From Dysidea avara (taxonomy: Eukaryota; Porifera; Demospongiae; Dictyoceratida; Dysideidae), in contig NC_089274.1 in the NCBI RefSeq assembly GCF_963678975.1, positions 48,762,075 through 48,826,074 of the forward strand: a stretch of DNA of 64,000 nt, read 5' to 3'. The position numbers were made by a program, and so were the translations under genes. How positions within the stretch are numbered: the stretch's first letter is position 1; every line of letters begins with the position of its first letter. Below, in pieces: positions 58,735 to 64,000 of this stretch. The notes below the pieces were generated by a model. That model was not told the origin of the DNA and ran no database searches. It was given only the letters and a program-made list of their open reading frames with translations.

Positions 58735-59697
58735 GTAAGTGTTACATATATTGTGTGTTGTCTCCTTGAAACTTTGTGCATTGTATATAGCTTTTGTGTT
58801 TACTTACTTTTCGGCTTGCAACAGTGAATTTCTGGATGAGGGGTCGTGCAGTACACTGAAGTAGCCATGGACTAGTATGGCTAGTAATTAACACACACTG
58901 CATGAAACACTAACATACCATACGCACACAAACTAACTTAACAAAGGAACTCACGTATAGTTTGACATAGTAGAGTTGTTTGTAGGCTTCCTCTAGTGAT
59001 TGAGTTTGTTCACAACACACAATCGATTGTGGGACTTTATTTCCAAATGTCTTGTCCGTTTATATCAACAAATATAGGAGCAATGTTACCAGCTGCCACC
59101 CATCATTAAAGTCATGAAGTATGTCTATTAAATGAACCTAGTCTTACTGGCTGGGGTGAGTGGTCACCCACCATGGCGTGGGCTTTTAGCCTACACTGGC
59201 TTGGATGATTGGTCATACTAGTATCCAAGGTTTGTAACCACAGCCAGATGTGAGAATAGACTGAGTCATTTGATGGTTTACAATAAACCAGTGGAGCACT
59301 TACCGTGAGGGCTAGTTGGCTGCATGTCTTCAGAATGTCATTTGTGGTTATGCCAGCATTCAGAACATTGAATGATAAGGCATGTCTGAGCGTGTATCAA
59401 GGATTTAAGCATTTCGTTCCCTCTTCATACACATGAAGAGTAGAAATTTGGTGCAAGGCCACATGAACGTAGTTTGAATTGCTTGGCGGGGATATTGGAC
59501 TGGAAACAGACTATGTCTCTGTATTGTGATATATTGGGTTGTAATAAAGGTCCACCATTGGCTGTCTCCCCCGCCAAGGTAGTTGAAACTGTCTGGAAAT
59601 GCAGGTGTTAATTGTGCATCATCGTAGCAGTGCAAAACATTTGCCACATTTACTATGGATCCAAAAAGGATTCAGGTTTGCCTTAGGGAAACCACTT
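58735..59697. other. Intron or downstream region of gene 4, nothing recognised
   Basis: No FRGF-type exon and no repeat ends identified. Confidence 0.35.
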
Positions 59698-60027
59698 ATC
59701 TAATTAAAAACAGCCAAGCTGTAAAAAAAGGGTGCAGCCTCCAGCTGCAGGGTGACAAAGATGTGAAATCAAAGGTGGCAGCCAAGAAATGGTTGTGATG
59801 GTAGATTAACGGAAAAAATTTTAATAATGACAATTCAGGTGAATTTGTGTTGCCTCCTCCACTAGGATTCGGCACCAAATTCACCTGAATTGTTGTTATT
59901 AAAATTTTTGCCATTAACCTACCATCACAGCCATTACTTGGCTGTCACCTTTGATTTCACATCTATTTCACCCTGGATTTTTTGGAGGCCGCACCCTGTT
60001 TTACAGCTTGGCTGTTTTTGATTAGAT
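59698..60027 (+). mobile_element. Foldback element with ~150-bp arms
   Basis: ATCTAATTAAAAACAGCCAA at the left and its inverse at the right; the arms remain similar to the centre (CAATTCAGGTGAATTTG and inverse). A remnant of the same repeat lies at 48163-48217. Confidence 0.8.
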
Positions 60028-60394
60028 ATCACTTCTTTTTGTAATTTCACACCTAAAGCCAGCCTATAGGTATTTCTTTTAACTTGTCTTTTTCTTTACT
60101 ATGCACAGATCTAGAGAGAAGATTATTATGAAGAAGATTTTAATGATTTGTTTAGCAACATGTTCTTTAGGCAATAATAGTTTTTAATTTTGTTGATAGA
60201 TCATAAAAATAAGTCACACAGGTTAAAGCTGTTTGCAGCTACAGGGAAATGTGTATGTAGTTCTTTTCTACAGGGAGCCTCATAATGTAACTGTACTCTT
60301 TGACTACATGGTGAATGGTTTGTAGTTGAACACACCACACGGTGGCTTATTTCTAGCTGAAACACTCTACAAAATGTAGCTGAATTCTCTCCAG

Positions 60395-62205
60395 TTTCCA
60401 GTTGATCTCTCTACAGGGTGATTTGCTTCTAGCCGATCTCTACAGGGTGAATTGTTTCTAGCTGATTTTTCTACAGGGTGACTTGTTTCCAGCTGAACTC
60501 TCTACAGGGTGACTTCTAGCTACACTCTCTACAGGGTGACTTGAAATGTAGTTGAACACCCTACTGGGTGACTTGATCCAGCTGATTTCTCTACAGGGTG
60601 ATTTGCTTCTGGCTGATCTCTCTACACAGGTTATTTGTTTCTAGCTGATCTCTCTACAGGGCTGCTTGTTTCTACTGAGCTCTCTACAGGGTGACTTGAA
60701 AAATAGTTGAACTCTTTGCAGGCAACAGGGTAACTTACCTAACTGATCTCTCTACAGGGGAATTTGTTTCTAACTGAATACTGTGCAGGGTGATTTATTT
60801 CTAGCTGATCTTTCTACTGAGAGATTTGTTCATAGCTGGATTCTCCATTAGGTGATTTGAAAAGTAGTTGGGCTCTTATAGGGTGACTTGATCACGCTGA
60901 CCTCCCCAGCCTCACTCTACAGGGTGCCTTGTTTCCAGCTGATCTCTCTATAGAGTGATTTTTCTAGTTGATCTCTCTACAGCGTGATTTTTTTCTAGCT
61001 GATCTAATATATTTCTAGCTACACACCCAGAGAAAAGCCTATGAAAATGTGATGGTAAACCATGAAATTCCATGTAGTTTTCAAGGACACTGCCATCCAT
61101 GGGCACTGCCTATGAAAATTTGACAATTCATGGCCACTGCAATCATGAGATTTTCTTGTGCCATGAAATAATTTTTCAGTGCTATAAAATTACCATGAAA
61201 TCATGAGTATTTCATGGCATGGATATTACAATGAAATATCAATGAAATGACTTTCATGGCACTTAATTGGGATTATTTTACTGTCCATAGGTGTTTCATG
61301 GAACTGTTCTCTGGTAACTTCATTCTATCTGATCTTTCTACAGGGTGACTTGTTTCCGACTAATCTTTCAACAGTGTGGTTTGTTTCAAGCTGATCTTTC
61401 TACAGGGTGATTTATTTCTAGCTGATCTCTCTACAGGGTGACTTGTTTCTAACTGATCCTTCTATAGGGTGATTTGTTTCAAGCTGATCTTTCTACAGGG
61501 TGATTGAAATGTAGCTAATCTCGCTGCAGGGTGACTTGCTTCTAGCTGATCTTTATTTTATTTTTTTTATTTATTTATTAATGCTTTACAGCACAAGTGC
61601 TGAAGGTCTGTAGGACACCTGGTCCTACAGCCATCTTTCTACAGGGGATAGTTTTCTAGCTGATTTCTCTACGGGCGACTTCTTGCTGGTTGAACTCTCT
61701 ACAGGCTGACTTGTTTCTACCAGATCTACAGGGTGATTTGTTTTGAGCTGATCTCTCTACAGGGTGATTTGAAATGTAGCTTATCTCTTTACAAGGCTGT
61801 ACTTGTTTCTAGCTGTCTTCTCTACAAGGTGATTTCAATGTAGCTGAACTCTCCACATGGTTGTTTATTTCTAGCTGAAACACTCTACGAAATGTAGCTG
61901 AATTCTGTATAGGATGACTTGTTTCTAGCTGGTCTCTCTATGGGTGGCTTGTTTCCAGCTGAACTCTCTACAGGGTGATATGTTTCTAGCTGATCTCTAC
62001 TGAGCTCTTTACGGGGTGACTTGAAGTGTAGCTGAACTCTCTACAGAGTGATTTGTTTGCTGCTGAACTGTCTTCAGGGTGACTTGTTTGTAGTTGAACT
62101 CTTTACAGGGTGACTTGTTTGTAACTGAACTCTCTACTAGTTGAAGGGTGACTTGAACCTATGTTGTTAGCTGAATGGTGACTTGATTGTAGCTGAACGT
62201 TCTAA
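60395..62205 (+). repeat. Degenerate 31-bp satellite, dozens of units
   Basis: Unit roughly GATCTCTCTACAGGGTGACT + TGTTTCTAGCT, with variable TTT/CTT and AGCTGAACT/AGCTGATCT. Interrupted at about 61010-61320 by unrelated CATGAAAT-rich sequence and at 61553-61632 by a retroelement tail. No long ORF. Confidence 0.9.
61553..61632 (-). mobile_element. LINE/SINE 3' tail inside the satellite
   Basis: On the - strand: TGTGCTGTAAAGCATTAATA then AAATAAA-type tail, like the LINE end at 46795-46830. Confidence 0.5.
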
Positions 62206-62976
62206 TAGAGTGAGCTGAATGTTCTATTAGGGTGACTGCACTATTAGAGTATCTCGATCGTGCACTTCTTTAAAAAAATACACCTAGCTCACTTTCATAA
62301 TGTAGCTCAGTGGATTTTAATCTGATTCCTTGTAAACCACTGTAAGATCACTCTAAAATGATTTATCTACCTCTCTACCTGGTTTCAGCTGATTCCGTTA
62401 ACTGGTTTGTCTGGTAGGTGTGGCAAGTATTACTTTTTGGCTTTTTTTTAATTAACAAAACTCGATTGTGCGCATTTTACATATGGTTGGCGTTTTCGTT
62501 ATAACTCCATGACTGTTAGTATGATTTCTTTCAAACCACAACAGGTTTGCACTACGATGGTTACTCCATGTACAGACTGATTTTCAAGTCATTCCTTCAA
62601 ACGGTTTACCCTGTGGCCGTGACAAAAAATCACTATCAAATTTCAGTTTCGAAAATCTCTATAGAATTTTTCGAAAATCGCGTGTAACTCTCTTGTTCCT
62701 TATCCAAAGTGTACAAAAGTTGGACTCTAAACGTGCTTAATTACGTTCTTAAAGCCTTCCAAATTTGAAGAAAATCGACTAAAGCATGCGCGAGTTATAG
62801 TAATTTTTCTAAGTGGTGCGAAAAGAAGAAGAAGAATAAGATAAAAGAAACTGAGACGAACTTTGAAGGTGAATATCTCAGTAATGGCTTGGCGGATTCA
62901 GCTCAAATTTGAAATGGGAGGTACCCCACCCTGTGGAAGTTTCCACAGCAAAAATGGTTAATTTCCGTCCAAGCCA
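62206..62976. other. Non-coding stretch with one CTATTAGAGTATCTCGATC motif
   Basis: The motif is at about 62238-62262. The remainder has no recognised gene. Confidence 0.4.
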
Positions 62977-62979
62977 TTA

Positions 62980-63433
62980 GGCCCTTATTCGGTGATTATT
63001 AGTTTCTCATCCAGCCTTTCTAATTATTATGATGCGGGCGGGAGGGTATTACCATTATGCCATTATTTTATAATATTAACACACTGATGTACAGACCTTG
63101 TCCAAATTGTCTTTCTTTCTTACTACAAACATTTCCTTCACCAGCTGATTCTACTTTTCGTGATCGCCAACTGTTTTTCGACAGTCAACTGAAAGCCTGC
63201 TTTGATGAAGTCGATAGAGCATGATTGCAACTGGCACTGCAGCAATTTGCTAAGGAAAACAACAGTTCTCCTGGTGATATATAGCGCATTGTAGCGTTCA
63301 TCAACAAAAATTATAACAGTTTGGTATCACGTGTTCTTCCGAGCATGTGCAGAGTAAATAATGGCTTACCATGCGGTAGCTTAAGAAGGATGCGGGCGGT
63401 GGATGAGAAACTAATAATCACCAAATAGGGGCC
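62980..63433 (+). mobile_element. PIF/Harbinger-type MITE (454 bp)
   Basis: GGCCCTTATTCGGTGATTAT..TTTCTCATCC at the left and the near-inverse at the right; TTA at 62977-62979 and 63434-63436. Confidence 0.8.
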
Positions 63434-63436
63434 TTA

Positions 63437-63828
63437 GGCCACTCCAAATAAATTCTCTGTTTCCCGTCCTGGACTCAGGCATATTTGCATGCGGGCGGGT
63501 GGTCCATTTCCATTATTTCATTATAAAATTGGCTAGCTTTTCAAGCCATTATTTACCTGGCACAGCCAAAAAGGCTGCATAAAAGCATGCTTAAGCTTGT
63601 TCCTTCCTTGTAAGTTGCACAAAAATAACACAAATGTGAAGTTTCTGCTGACTTGATAGCACTGCTGACACGTGAGCTGACACTGTTTCAAGATAGCTTT
63701 TACTGAATCTATAAATATGCAAGAATAACCGGAAATAATGGAAGAATACAGAATAATGGAATATTTAGAGCTGGCAATAACCAGATGCGGGTGGTGGACG
63801 GGAAACAGAGAATTTATTTGGAGTGGTC
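63437..63828 (+). mobile_element. PIF/Harbinger-type MITE (392 bp), abutting the previous one
   Basis: GGCCACTCCAAATAAATTCT..GTTTCCCGTCC and inverse; TTA at 63434-63436 (shared with the neighbouring MITE) and 63829-63831. Truncated relative at 12719-12920. Confidence 0.82.
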
Positions 63829-63831
63829 TTA

Positions 63832-64000
63832 TCAAGCTACGGATGCGTGAAAACGGCGTTTTCTTGGCTCCTGTAAAATACACACTGCTAAGGACGAATT
63901 TCCTGACTTTGACATTGGTTAAGTTAAGTATGTAGGTAGTAATAAGTACATAATTAGGTAATAAGTAGTAGTATGGTGTAGTTTTCAGTATGTACGTGTG
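63832..64000. other. Window end, nothing recognised
   Basis: Short AT-rich stretch with TAAGTA repeats. Confidence 0.4.

Overview
Kind of genome. This is an AT-rich, intron-bearing animal nuclear sequence crowded with transposable elements. The genes have GT/AG introns, AATAAA poly(A) signals, signal peptides and probable GPI-anchor tails, and the repeats are LINEs, Ty3/gypsy elements and many MITEs. My best guess is a marine invertebrate, most likely a demosponge. That is an impression from the gene and repeat style; no species-specific gene proves it.

Host genes. The coherent host content is a family of small secreted or surface proteins, each built from one Reeler domain, all on the + strand. 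Gene 1 is at 1-916 (5' end outside the window), gene 2 at 5587-7308 (complete, seven exons), gene 3 at 30864-40788 (six exons with two introns swollen by transposons), and gene 4 at 58521-58734 (first domain exon only; the rest lies beyond the window or is lost). The exons line up in length and phase between copies. Each complete copy reads signal peptide, Reeler domain, variable linker, then a hydrophobic C-terminus that stops without a cytoplasmic tail. Genes 1 and 2 are a recent tandem duplicate.

Layout. 1-7.3 kb: genes 1 and 2, separated by a hAT relic, an exon-like repeat, microsatellites and a GGGGCGGATCC-ended element; a roughly 0.5 kb MITE sits exactly at the last 3' splice site of gene 2. 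7.3-12.9 kb: foldback, Harbinger and other MITEs plus one unidentified coding fragment. 12.9-16.7 kb: decayed gypsy element (- strand) split by a LINE 3' fragment. 17-23.6 kb: CA and TGCC microsatellites, palindromic repeats, and a 1.8 kb hAT-like element whose left end has become a 33-bp array. 23.6-26.4 kb: second gypsy (- strand). 26.4-30.3 kb: a nearly full-length dead LINE. 30.9-40.8 kb: gene 3, with a large palindrome (32.8-34.6 kb), a third gypsy (36.4-38.8 kb) and a GGGGCGGATCC element in its introns. 41-42 kb: 75-bp minisatellite. 42.2-45.6 kb: LINE carrying nested TTAA and hAT elements. 46-53 kb: LINE ends, MITEs and a tRNA-like SINE. 52.8-56.9 kb: two head-to-head LINEs. 58.5 kb: gene 4. 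59.7-63.8 kb: foldback, 31-bp satellite and two abutting Harbinger-type MITEs.

How it fits together. The Reeler genes look like a lineage-specific surface-protein family evolving by duplication, change of the linker and transposon-driven remodelling of introns and splice sites. No operon-like or multi-gene pathway is visible. The most interesting single observation is that the MITE target-site duplication in gene 2 copied the 3' splice site. Splicing to the old copy would give a protein without the membrane anchor, and splicing to the new copy an anchored one.
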